NCBI GenBank assembly: GCA_028023455.1
Contig: JAQFVV010012506.1
Location: 2,722,714 to 2,786,713 of the forward strand
Origin: Epiperipatus broadwayi
Taxonomy: Eukaryota > Onychophora > Udeonychophora > Euonychophora > Peripatidae
Reading direction: 5' to 3'
DNA: 64,000 bases
The position numbers were made by a program, and so were the translations under genes. Below the pieces are notes generated by a model. That model was not told the DNA's origin. It was given only the letters and a program-made list of their open reading frames with translations, and ran no database searches. Shown here one piece after another: positions 34,391 through 46,799 of the stretch. The number at the start of each line of letters is the position of its first letter. Position 1 is the stretch's first letter.

Positions 34391-37300
34391 CTAAAGTTTC
34401 CATTATATACATAAATAAACTTCAAAAAATATGATACTACTTATCTTTGCAGCATTTGTTTATTTATATAATTTTAAGTGAGGGAGTGAATTCAATCTAA
34501 TGGCTGTATATATTTATAGTGTAATTGATAAGAATCATAATTTAAGTATTCAGAGGATCAAAGCAGAGCTTTAGTTTAAGCAACCTCTAAATATAAAATG
34601 AAAACTTACTTTATTTATGTATATAACTCATTGGAAGTTTTAGTTACTTCATTCAATTATTTATATATTCTACCAAGCTATTAGTCTGTTTAAAAATAAT
34701 GAAAACAAACCTTTAACCTATGGAGATGGTTGAATTATTATATTTATGATAAATTTGATATATAAAGTCAATGGACTAGTCTTCAAAATTTGATTTTTGT
34801 CCTAGTTATCTAAGACTATTTGGATTTTCTGAAAATATAATTTAGTTATTAATTGTTTTACAATCATATAACACTGGTTATGTATCCATTATATATGAAT
34901 TTTATTTTATTAATGAAACAATATTATTTCCAATGTGCATTTCTTTTGTGAGAATAGAAAGCAGTTATTATGTATACATACATTTGCATTTTATAAAATT
35001 TTTAAAGTTACATAATGACCTGAAAAAAATGTTATTTTAATTTAATAATTTTACATTGCTCAAATTGAAAACATGTTAAATCCTTCTCCCTCAAGAAGAA
35101 ACCTATGCTGTGGTCATTCATTATCCATGCAGTGTTTATGGTAGTGCTGGCTTCAATCATATATGTGACAACTTTATAGATGCTCCTAAGCTACCCTTGA
35201 AATCATTCAACAATAACAAACAACATGCTTTATTAATGTGAATCATAAACAATATTGCTATTATGAGTATACTGAATTAAAAGAAAGTATCTTCAGAATT
35301 AAGAATGTTACTATGTATTAAGATTTTGTACAGTTATCTCAGAAATAGTTATCTTTTTACTTTTTTTAAATTAATATATATTTTTTAATATAATTGGAAA
35401 GCATTGTACCTGTTATATTGTATTTAACTAAAGCTTACGAAGGATTCTTGTAGAAGAATTAAGAGTGAAAAGATGTTAAAGAACTTGTTCTATTTGAATT
35501 CTGTATTTTATAATTTATATTTTCAAAGGCCAACTAAACAGTAATACAAAAAATTCTAAAACTGTTATAAAATGTATTTAATTAGAGCAAACGTTGCATT
35601 TCTTATGGATTTGATAAAACTTAGGAGTCATAATATATGCCTTCATTAGTGCTATATATCTCAGGTTAATTAATGCAAATATAGATTGGGCAATTTGAAA
35701 TAAAAGCAGTTACCTACAAGCAGCATAGATCTAATGTATCATTAAGATCTATTTTAGATTGACTCTAATATCAAATAAACTATGGTATTGGTTTGCACAA
35801 TTATTATATTTTAATAATTGGTAAGTAAAATTGTATGAATAGATAATTTCAAGGCCCATAAATCTCCCAGTTATCCTCTCATAAAAAAATAGCAAAGAGC
35901 AAAACATTACTTATCAGGTTTTTTTAATTACCTAGAGATTGGATTTTGAGTTTTTCACTTTTGTTTTATTTTCTACTAAAAGTAGCTAGATATCCACATA
36001 CTAAACCAGTATTAGATGTTTAATTAGATTAACTTATGGATGGCTATTTTTTTTTAAAAGTAAGTAATTAAATGTTGAAAAAAAATATGAAGATTTATCT
36101 AGTTTGAATTCAAAGTCAGTTGATAGGTTGATATGTTACTTATACCTTTTATATATGTTTAATTATTATTGATATAAAGAGCTAAATTAAATTTATGATT
36201 TGGGGATAAAAATTAAGATAATTTGTCAACTTATTATGGAACTTCTGAATTTATATATTGTAAATCCAAATATTTTTCAATAAATTATGAAAAATCTTTA
36301 AATTAAATAGGATGCTACATTAATTTTTAAATTAAAATATTTTATTTTATGAAAACGTTTTTTATAAATGAATACTGTACAAATGTATAAATACATTAAC
36401 ATCTGAGTTAAAAAAAAGAATATAGAGAAATATGCTATTGACATATAGAAATATCATAAAAAATGGCTTTCAATTTAAGATAGCCAAAAATAAATTATTT
36501 TCTTAACTAAATTGTAAATGGATTTATTGACTTTTAGATCTGACGCTATCTGCATATTATAATTATTTATGTAGGTATATCCTACAATGTATAGATATAG
36601 AAATGTATATAATTTAATAATACTTTCCAACGGATTGTTTTGTACAGCTTAATGAATCGCGACTCTATAAATTAAAATTTCTGATTTACCTCACCCGGTA
36701 AAATAAATATTTTAGTTTAGCAAATGAAAATATTGTGCTCAGTTTGTCACTTAGATGACAGAATATTATATAGCATCATAAGCATTAAGTATATAGTTAT
36801 TATTTTTTATTAACATTACATGAAATGATGACAATTTTTCATTACAAATTGACTTATCGTGATGTTTTATTGAGACTAATTAAATTTGATAAGTGAGGAC
36901 TATTGGCATATGCATACATAATATGGCAACTTGAATTCAGAGAAATAAAGTTAAACATGAATTTTACAATAATTAAACAAGCCAATTAAAAATTACATTA
37001 ATCCAAATATATGTCATGCTTTCTAATTTGGGGAGGAAAGTAATCTCTCATCTAAACTTTAAAGTCAGATTATTTCCTTTCACCATGTATATATTTTGCA
37101 AACAATCTTCACTCTTCAGGAGAATTAATAATATCAAACTTCTAAATCTAAATTCTATGTTAGTAGGTCAATATCTTATATTTCATCTTTCCAGAAAGGG
37201 CTAAAATTGGAAGGAAACCAATCTACCTTGCCTGCAATTGGTATTATGCTGTTAACATGGCATGTAGATTTAGGTATTTGATACTTCTAGATTATTTGAT

Positions 37301-38934
37301 AGTGAAGGTTGTTTACAAAATGATGCATTGTGCGAGGTTATCTGACTTTTTGTGATTGTTGAAGTATGACAACAGTTGATATGAGGTATACACTGATACA
37401 AAAAGCCTATATCACACATTGGTTCTTCAGTTTGTTTAATCAACACACATACTATCTGTGGTATCATAATTTATAAAGTTAGTTATTTTGTAATTAACAT
37501 TGACATTTGGATTATGCCAAGCATTATGTGGAATGTAACAAATATCAATTTATTATGTATTCATTATGATAATATAGGTAGTTTTCAAATTTGCTATTGT
37601 GTACAAAGGACAATATAAAAAGCACAGTGTGTTATAAAACTTTTTATTAAGAAAAAAAAAAAATACAATTCAACTGTCTCTTGATAAATTTATAAAGAAA
37701 ACACCAGATAATAATCAATAAAGTGTTATTTATGTATATTGTAAATATACCTCATTAAAAACATTTTAAAAACACTTTGATATTTTTTTTACATTTTCCA
37801 CTTTCGTACACATTTCAAGAACTAATTATATATGAAAGTTGAGGATCACCTGCTATATTGGATTGATATTAAACTATTTACTAAAATATAAGGCACATAT
37901 TTTAAATAGCTCTACATAATATATGAGTTAGGAAGGGTCTTCTACATATATTTGTTTATTTCTATTCTAAAAGACTAGTTTAGTTTGATTGTTTTCTATT
38001 GGCATCATAGTATATTTTTACTCAATTTATATTTTTTCAGCAAGATCAAACAATTGTAATGAATTTCTGTATTTGGATTATTTATTAACGCGATTCTCTT
38101 TTATATTTAATATGAAAAAATAGTCATTATATAAATTGATATAATTTTTTAAGATTTATTGATTTTTTGTCACATCCATAAGTTATGCAGATATTCATTG
38201 CTTAGAGAAGTTTGAGAATCAAATCTTCCACTGAACTATTATTAAATCATTATTTTGCACATCGTTGTAAATGTTTAAATTATGCACTTACTTGTTTACT
38301 TGGCCCAATTATTTTTTTGTAACTCAAATAGGGATAAAGATTAACATTTTTGAGAAAAGATCAAGGAAAGTGGGCTAGCTATTCATATCAAAACTTTTTA
38401 CAAATCTGTTGGCTGTCTTATTGTGAAAATGAAGGGTTGTTTTTTAAAGATTTTGCCAACACGTCTACTGTTGCCTTAAGTTTTACAAATCATGTTGAAT
38501 GTGTGAGCTCTTTGTTTTATTTATTTTATTTAATAAATGTACTCATTGTAGAATCTAACTAAAATGATGTGAGCAGCTCTGAAATATATAAATCCATTTG
38601 TGTAATAATCTTAATCATATGAATGGTGTTAAATATTTTTTCCCTCTCATGTAGTTTACATTTGTATGAAAAAAGATATTGAATTAATATCTCTATAAAA
38701 TTATATAATTACTAATAATCATTACTGTTTATTGTGAATATTTATTTATTTTTATTTTAGATATTACAGGTATAATTTTTTTCCATTCTGTATGTATAAT
38801 TTAAATAAATCATTGAGTTCCTTTTTTTTTGTTCGAATGTTTTTTTTAAAATTCGTGTTGTTGAAATTGTTACAGCTTCATTGTGATACAAACGCTTAAG
38901 ATTAAAATGACCAAGTCAGAAAATAATTATTGGA
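34391..38934. other. Long non-coding stretch
   Basis: A+T-rich. At about 35090-35230 a less A+T-rich segment translates to a short unrecognised run (IHYPCSVYGSAGF). The frame at 38350-38562 has no firm identity. No splice-bounded exon could be supported. Confidence 0.35.
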
Positions 38935-39365
38935 TATTATGTAATATAGGGTATATGAGCACAGACTTTCAGATGACCCATCACTCTCCACTCCATCTAA
39001 TAACACTGATACACTCAAGCACATATATGCTGAAAAGATAAATAATCACCAATATAGTATTTCATGCTAAACCAGCAATCATCAGTTGGTCCAGATTATC
39101 ATCTCCCACACATATATACTATAAGTGCTCAGATATATATTAAGATAGACAATCTTCCTACTTTAATGGACAGGCTCCAATCTACAACACCCTCCAACTC
39201 TTCAACCATCCATCCAATTGAAAATCTGATGATGGAATGCTCAAAGGCCACCCTGAGGCCGAGATTCTTGTCACACCCATGTTGACATAAAGTCAATCTG
39301 AACCCCACATGTACAGGACATAATCAATCCATTTAATACATGTGCAAGGGTGGGCAGACATATAA
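38935..39365 (-). mobile_element. Hammerhead family element with a longer, non-palindromic body
   Basis: 38940-39110 matches one arm of the 15.8-kb foldback (GGGTATATGAGCACAGAC at 38949 onward). Instead of an inverse arm it continues into about 260 nt of less A+T-rich sequence (to about 39365) that ends near a CACATGTACAGG and CATGTGCAAGGGTGGG region. In minus-strand sense this body lies 5' of the ribozyme, where the coding part or monomer body of a parent element would be. No protein was recognised in it. Confidence 0.55.
39042..39100 (-). ncRNA. Hammerhead ribozyme (type I, short helix III)
   Basis: On the minus strand: ATAATC, TGG bulge and ACCAA (39099-39086), CTGATGA (39085-39079), helix II TTGCT/AGCAT with loop GGTTT (39078-39064; outer U-U then four pairs), GAA (39063-39061), minimal helix III ATACTAT (39060-39054), cleavage base A (39053), then TTGGT and GATTAT (39052-39042). 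Helix I thus has five plus six pairs around an internal loop. All core bases match. Confidence 0.78.
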
Positions 39366-40822
39366 TTTATACAAACGTAAATTTAATTATTGTATGAAAT
39401 TTGGTAGAATAATTCCTTAACAGTGAACACATGATTAAAAATTACCAGTTTACCGTAAATGTATTGCAAATAATTAGTGTATATTTCAAGATGTTTAAAT
39501 TAAAAATAATTTATATTAGGCAATATAACGTTTACTAATAGGAATTATGTTTGGGGTTTTTCACGTCTTCCTTGCCTATTATTCATATTTAAGTGAAACA
39601 ATTATAACTGGTTGAGAATATTAATTATGAATGTAGAAGTAATTGGCTACATCACTGCTGTACAACTTTATCGTTATCTATGCCTTACATCCGCTTTTCA
39701 TTGCATTATTTAATTTAAATATTTGTATAAAATATATAATTAAGTAATTATAATAATTAAACAAATGATATATGTTATACATAAATTTTAATAATATTTC
39801 ATAAAATAATAATTGCCGCATAGGATTTTATATCTTTATGAATCAAAACGGGAAATTAATACAGAGATTGCCCACAAATAGTTTCTTGGTTGCTTGTTAA
39901 GATAAAAAAGTGTATTAATTTGAATATAATGATTTTAAAATCGAATAATCTAATTTTTGATAAGATCAATAGCAGTTTGCCTGTTTGTATCTAAAAACAA
40001 ATTTATTTCCTGATAAAACTACGTAAATAAATTTTAAAGAAAGCAGAGATCATTAACGTACAGTAAAAAGTTTATCTACAAATATTACTAATACAAAGGT
40101 ACAACTAACATTGCATAAATATTCCACTATTTTTTACACTGTAGATCATATGATAGTTAAATATCAGAAATGACAGTTATGCTATAATTCATGGATTTTT
40201 AGACTATTACTATTAATCCTGTAAGAGATCTATATGCTTCCATGTAACATTTATGTCATAGTTTAAGAACTTTATATCTTTTATTAGATTTCTTTACATA
40301 TCTTAAATTTAATTGCAGTTAATAATACTATAATAACTCCAAATTTTATTGAGTTTTTATAGAAAAGAAGCTTCAACATGTCTTAATAATGAAAGCATTT
40401 CATCAAACATTTCAAACTGAAATGTTAAAATAAATTATAAAAAAGGCATAAAAGCAATGACAAACACGTGATAATAAAGTGTTATTGGACTAAATGCAGT
40501 AAGTTATTGGACTGAATGCAGTAAGCATTTAGTCGTACAGTTAATCTAACTGCTTTCATATAAAAAAAAAACAACAAAAACTTACATAGATTTCTATGCT
40601 TGAGTTTACTCATTTAGTTTATAATTGTGATGCCATCATTTGTATGTTTTCTATATTAACTGGAATAAATCCAGATTTAATGCTGTGTCTTATTTCAAGG
40701 TGATTTCCATTGTGTTACTTAGATTTTAATTATAATATTAATATTTGTAATTTGTTCTATTTTCAAAACTGACTCCATGGACAGTATATTCTTAGCTATA
40801 GGATTTAACAATAAATTATAAA
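39366..40822. other. Intergenic, no gene seen
   Basis: A+T-rich; a 22-nt near-repeat around GTAAGTTATTGGACTGAATGC at about 40480-40530. No gene. Confidence 0.4.
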
Positions 40823-40835
40823 TATATTTTAAGTC

Positions 40836-43365
40836 CATTTACTTCTGTTTCTAATCACCACTCAATCCTTTGTTCTTTTCAAAATATACATTACATATAA
40901 CCATATAATTCTATAATTAAACACTTCCTCTTTTCTTTACAAAAACTTTATTTGTTGTATATATGTATCCACTTGTTCCAACGTTTCAACTATTTTTACT
41001 TTATAGTCATTTTCAAGGATTTGTTTTTTGAGAAGGGAGGTAAATCCTTGAAAATGACTATAAAGTAAAAATAGTTGAAACGTTGGAACAAGTGGATATA
41101 TATATATATTGTAACGATCCGAAGAATTTACACTTAACATGATCTGCACTACAGGGCGCCATTTAGGTATTTGAACCTAGAAAAATTTATAAAGTAGGCA
41201 GATACGTAAGTCAAAAAAATTTTTTTTAAATTTTATTTATATATTTTGATATCCAGTCATTAGCCCATGTCACTAGCTCAAGGAGTAGCAGAGATTAAAT
41301 AATATAATAAATTCTTATCTAAGAATATATATAAAAAAAGAATAAAATAAGCCACTGCCAGTAATTAACACACAAACATTTATTTACGCACATATATAAA
41401 ATTTAACATTTTTATTTTAGAATAACTTTTACTTTGGATTTTAACTTGATTTTAGAATTTAAATTTACATTTTAATTTTTATAATATTATAAGTTTACAT
41501 TTTAATGTTTTTATAAGTTCGCACAGATGGGTTTATAAAATGTGTTTTTAATGTTGAGTATAGATCGGTTACATAAATTACACTGTCAAAAAACATTTCA
41601 AAATAAACATAAACGATCAAAATACAAAATCATTGATACCGTCAATTGCAGAGGGAAATTTATAAGTAATCCAATAGCATTCACCATAAGATGTTTGCAT
41701 TGTCACCTATAATTTAAAAGACCTCCGAATAAATACATTTTAGATACTCACCGTAAGGTATCATTATTTATCAAATGTCTATATATTTTGATCAAATATG
41801 AAAACCCAAAACATAATTAACCGATAACGAATCCATGCAAGCATCTATAAACAACTTAAATTTAATGCATTTTTATTTAGTGTCAAGTATGAATAGACTA
41901 CATAGATTTGCATTTGAAGATAAAACATTCTATCCCTATTTAACCTTAGGCTAAAAGTTTGCAGTCAAACTGGCATCAATCCACCTGATATATCGATGTA
42001 TTCAATGTAATACGAAATACAGCAGCACAAAAAGTTAAGAGAAGAAATTGCCTCTCGTCAGATAGGAATACTACATCTATCTGACAAGAAGAGCAATTAA
42101 AAAAAACTCCATAGAAAGGAACTGCGTTCTCCGCTTCCATAGGCAAACGGAAGTGTGCGGCATATACAAGCGATTCTGCCTGTAGCGAATCTTGCATTAC
42201 ATCTACTAACTACACCAATATATCCAATCCATTGACCCAATTCAACAATGGCACAGATAACCTAAGATTACCCTCCCCCAATATAACTTTACAAATCTAT
42301 AAGCCATTCTACGCCTGACTTAAGTTTAACATTGATATATTTTAATTTATCGGAAAACAAAAATCATAATAAAACTTAAAGAACAAAAAAATATAAATGG
42401 AAATGATTTAAAATAATAAAAAAAAAATACATCAAATAACACTATTAATAACAAATTTAGTTTGGTCAGATAGGATTCTATTGCATTATTTACTAAAAGG
42501 TTTTAAAATTTAGAGTTCTTATTTTTTCAAGTGAATATAAAGTTCTTACAATTTTTAAAACATCCAACTTTATCTGTTCCTTGCCATGAACGTGAATTCC
42601 CATGCCGTCCTAAAGGGGTTGATATTCTGTAGGCCGATTTATTTATCCATCCAGAGGTTTTTGCTTTAACTGGTTCTCAATGTAGAAAACGATAGTTCAT
42701 TTCTCCTTCTTTCTTAGCAGAACTGAAGGGATTGAAGAGTGCGTCTTTTCAATCCCTTCTCCTTCACCTCCGCACTAACACATCTGTCTACTCTTTTCTA
42801 ATAACTAATTAATTCTTTTATTTTCAAACCTTTCCTTTTATAATAATTTTGTGGATTAACTCAACATTACGTTATGATGGTGAAAACCTTTTCGTTAAGG
42901 TCCGATTTGAGGGATTTCTTTCATTGGCTATTAGTTTTTATTGTTTTCCTATCTGACCATTGCTTTTACATTTAAATGCCCAAGGCTAGTTTACATTTAG
43001 CTAATTAAAACAATCATTTCCATTTCTGATTAATTAATGTGTTTTCCAAAATTAAAGATATATTTTTATCTCTAAATCTTTTTAGTTTTTGTTTTTAAAA
43101 TACCTTTTCTATTTTTAATAAAGTTTTATTTTAATATTTTTTTTTTTTTATCTGTGCGATTTTATATCTATATGAGTTTAAGATGATTTTTTTAATTTCA
43201 ATTTTTAATTCTTAAAAAGACAGTTTTATTTGCGAATTTTTATTCTTTTAATGTTTACTAATAAAAAACAATGTAATCTACGTATGTGCCCGTTACAATA
43301 TATATACAACAAATAAAGTTTTTGTAAAGAATAGAGAAAGTGTTTTAATTATAGAATTATATGGT
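40836..43365. mobile_element. Foldback element interrupted by an LTR-like insertion
   Basis: A palindrome of about 200 bp is centred near 41035. Its left arm runs from about 40898 (ATAACCATATAATTCTATAA); its right arm stops at 41109 and resumes at 43298 with the expected complement (ACAACAAATAAAG), ending at about 43365. The 13-mer TATATTTTAAGTC at 40823-40835 and 43366-43378 is the likely target duplication, with a left-only tail of about 60 nt. Near the centre, CCTTGAAAATGACTAT...ATAGTTGAAACG (41046-41083) looks like a decayed hammerhead (GAAACG kept, CUGANGA lost). Confidence 0.7.
41110..43297. mobile_element. Probable solo LTR, 2188 bp, nested in foldback arm
   Basis: The segment starts TGTAACGATCC and ends GCCCGTTACA, i.e. 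TG...CA with a 7-bp inverted terminal repeat, and splits a palindrome arm whose two halves are recognisable on either side (AT-repeat target, ATATAT on both sides). The base composition is distinctly different from the surroundings, with hairpins such as AAGGGATTGAA/TTCAATCCCTT near 42730-42760. No internal gag-pol and no second LTR were seen, so a solo LTR is the simplest reading; a DNA element with very short TIRs is the alternative. Confidence 0.6.
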
Positions 43366-43378
43366 TATATTTTAAGTC

Positions 43379-46226
43379 TTATAGAAGTTTATTAATAAAT
43401 AAATAGACTTAATATGAAATATGAAGCTGATTATTATATTAGTGAATCTTACAAGTCAGAGCCTAATTTTTTTCCAAACTTCTGATATCAAAATTCAATT
43501 AAACTTATTATTTGAAGTAAGACTTTTTCACTTTTCTAAATAAAACAGATGGGTGTTTTTAATTTGAATCATAATTTTGTTTTTTGTTCCATAAAGTTTG
43601 CATATTTTTTAAAAATGTAGCAAATTATCCTTAAATATAAATTCGTTTGTGTTAAGTGTTAATCAGGAAATCAACTAATGTGTGTTATCTTACTTTTTTA
43701 TTATTATTTAGTTCTTTTCTAATTACATCAAAGGACATATTTCTTTTTATTCATATTATTATCATATGCTAAAGTTATTTATTTACATCATTTCTACTTA
43801 ACAAAAAATGGGAATTTATTTTGGTTTCTTTGGGTATCTCTTTTTTAATGGAATTACTAGTTAAGAACTAGAATTTTCTCATTTTTTTGTATACTGTGGC
43901 ATTGATATATTAGTTAATAACAAAATATATAAAATATAGTCAAAGTCCTTAAATATTTTATAATTTGCATAAAGTTTTAAATTTAAGATCGAAAACTTTA
44001 TTGTCTCTGATAAAGACGTTTATTAATGTAAAGTTTTAAATGTTAGACCGAAAGAATATACGAGTTATTTTTTGGTATAGAAAGTAAATGCTGCTGCTAT
44101 TTCAAATTTAATAAATATTTAATTGACATGTTTAATAAAAAAAACTCTTTTCATAAAATTTTAAAACTATGAATGCTATACAGATGATGTGTTAAATTTC
44201 CAAAAAAATAATTCATAAAATATTTTAATCATGTCAAAGATTTATAAAAGTATTTGAATTTATTTTTAGATAACAATCATGAAAAATGCATTTTTTATGG
44301 AGATGCAAGAAAATATTTATGGCAGTTATTGTAATGCTTTATGTTTAGGACAACCCTTTCTCACGTGTGACTCAGAGTTTCCAAATGTTATACATTTTAT
44401 CGTGGCCTAATGTTTGCATCATTTTTTTTTATGTGGAATCAAAATAAGCAAAATTTAAAAGCAACCGTCATTTAATGCATTTTTGCCTTTTTCTTTTTAC
44501 TCAATTGCTTGATGTATCTCTGAGTATATAACAATAGATATTTATGAGACAACATAAGAAAAACGAGAATATTATTAATTATTCTGCATGGTTTCTATTG
44601 TGTATGAATGCTAAAAATAATATATAACCTGTTTTAATTACTACTTTGAATAATATGGTATTAAAATTTAGAACAAGCATGTTTTAAAAAATAAATTTTA
44701 TATCTGCATAAATGTAGTAATAATACTGATTTTGATTGTTTTGTTTATTATATCATACACATATATTATGCTTCAGTGATTTGATGACTGATTCTCTGTC
44801 CAAATTTTTTGCATTGCTATTTTTGAATTAATGCAAGAATTGTGTAACAATATAGTTAAGATATTCGACATACTAATTTTAAGATGCTAGTATATCTGGA
44901 TGGATAAATTATGACATAAAATGTGTGTTTCCTACTTTCATAGATACTATTTAATGTTCTCCCCCTGCAATTACAAAATTTTATAACTTGAAAATATTTT
45001 GTGACCCATAGCTTTATTGCTATAAACTGTTTCAATTATTTAAAATGTTTCAGTAGCATGTTTGTCACATTTCCTGTAGTAATTCATGATCCAGACATAA
45101 TAGTACCTTAAAATTTTTGTGATGAATGGCTAAAGTATGTTGTTACAGAATGCATGCATTGATTCAGAGATGACATTGCAACTAGTTTGGAGAGATAACC
45201 AGTCGTTTTTATGGTACATATCTTGTGTATTAAAATATTAGATTATAATAAGTCATTAAATAATATAGTCGTGTGATTATTGCTGGGAGATTATGTGACA
45301 CTCAAGCACCAAAGTGGTAGAAGAAATTTTGATCCAAGCATCTTCAGTTCTGGAATCTGTTGAAGTTGAACTAAACTGCCATGTTTTCCCCGAACCAGTT
45401 TTATATTAATTTTTGCTCCAAAACACAGTGTATGGCTTATTTTCAGGAATGTCTTACTTTTTCATGTACAAAAATATACATTTATTCAAGAACAAGAATC
45501 TATACTTAATCAAATACAAAAATCTACATTTATTTAATGTTCCTAATTTCAACAATGCATAAATAGCCTTTATTATTGCTTAAATATGTAACATTTAGGA
45601 TTATAATCATATTACAGAACATTTTCGTTCTATACAAGAATATTAAGTTATTTATTTACTGCTGAAATTAGTAATATTGAAAATAAATTATGAAACGTTA
45701 AACTGGCTTGATTAATTTGTGAACTAAGTTTGCCATTAATAAGTTTCAGCCTTTTCGATGTCAATGTTGATTTATTTACAATATATACGATTGAAAGTCA
45801 GATGAAAGAGGAATTCTTATATAAGACGGAATGAAGGCGGATTGATAAATGAAAAATACAATTGTATTTACAAGTTTATTAAAATGATTAGTTTGAACTG
45901 CAAAATAATTCTAAGTAATTATTCTCATACAAAAATATACATTTGCATTTATACCTTTATTATTTTATTATTTAATATGATCTGCTACGTGTTTCAATAG
46001 ATGAATGAAATCTGTTTGTGTGGTTGAGTCTTAAATAGGGCTATTTTCTAGTATTTTTGGGGAATCATGATATATAGAGCAAAAAGGATAGTTTTTTTAA
46101 AGGAAATCATGTGACATTTGAACATTAGAAGTAACAAATAGAACTGCAATCAGATCTTTTTCCCTTGAAAACCACTGTGCTAAATTATCTAAGGCAACAC
46201 CCCATGCATAACAATTGTGTTACAAA
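43379..46226. other. Intergenic, no gene seen
   Basis: A+T-rich. A slightly richer segment at about 45270-45400 shows no recognised product. Confidence 0.4.
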
Positions 46227-46328
46227 GCATTGGTGGTCGAGAGGTCAGCGACAGCTGCTTTACAAGCAGTTATCCCGGGTTAGCGGGTACGCGTCCCGGC
46301 TGATGCCATGACACATGAGAAAAAAAAA
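46227..46328 (+). mobile_element. tRNA-derived SINE
   Basis: Starts GCATTGGTGGTCGAGAGG (acceptor strand plus A box), has CTGC/GCAG stem around TTTACAA, CGCGTCCCGG in the B-box region and a CTGATGC acceptor 3' strand, then CATGACA and an A tail. A small insertion lies in the T arm. An imperfect repeat of AATTGTGTTACA before and AATTGTTTACAC after may be the target duplication. Confidence 0.75.
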
Positions 46329-46799
46329 TTGTTTACACAATATTGGGTATTTGATGAGCTTTTTTAAAAATCTCTGTATACTATTTTTTTTTTTAAAAAA
46401 AGAAGAGATTTTAAATAAACGAAAAATAATTTATATATTTTTTTCACAAAACTATTTTTTCAACACGTGTATTTTAAATGTATATATTATTTTCTTATTG
46501 AATTTTATTATTAAACCTATTTCTACACACTTTTTAACATAATTTTTAGCACTTGAAGCGCAACAGTATGTATTACGTCATCTTGTTTGTAACTTACTTA
46601 AAAATGTTTAATAAAAAGTGAACAAAACTCATTACTTTTATCTAAACACAATCTATACTTGTACATATTTTATTTATACAATGGTTTTTGATGTAAATAT
46701 AACAAGTGTTTAATGCTAATACAAATGTTGCAAATTTACATTTTGACACAGTTCTATTATTTCCATTCAATTATAAAGTTATAATATATATACACATTA
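46329..46799. other. Intergenic, no gene seen
   Basis: A+T-rich; open frame without features. Confidence 0.4.

Noticed and set aside
38350-38562. Frame resembling a TTF-type zinc-finger piece of a hAT-like transposase (WLSYCENEGLFFKDF)
   Set aside because: The resemblance is limited to one short stretch and the expected Cys/His residues are missing.
41110-43297. DNA transposon with terminal inverted repeats
   Set aside because: Only 7 bp of inverted repeat and no transposase; TG...CA ends favour an LTR, though this is not proven.
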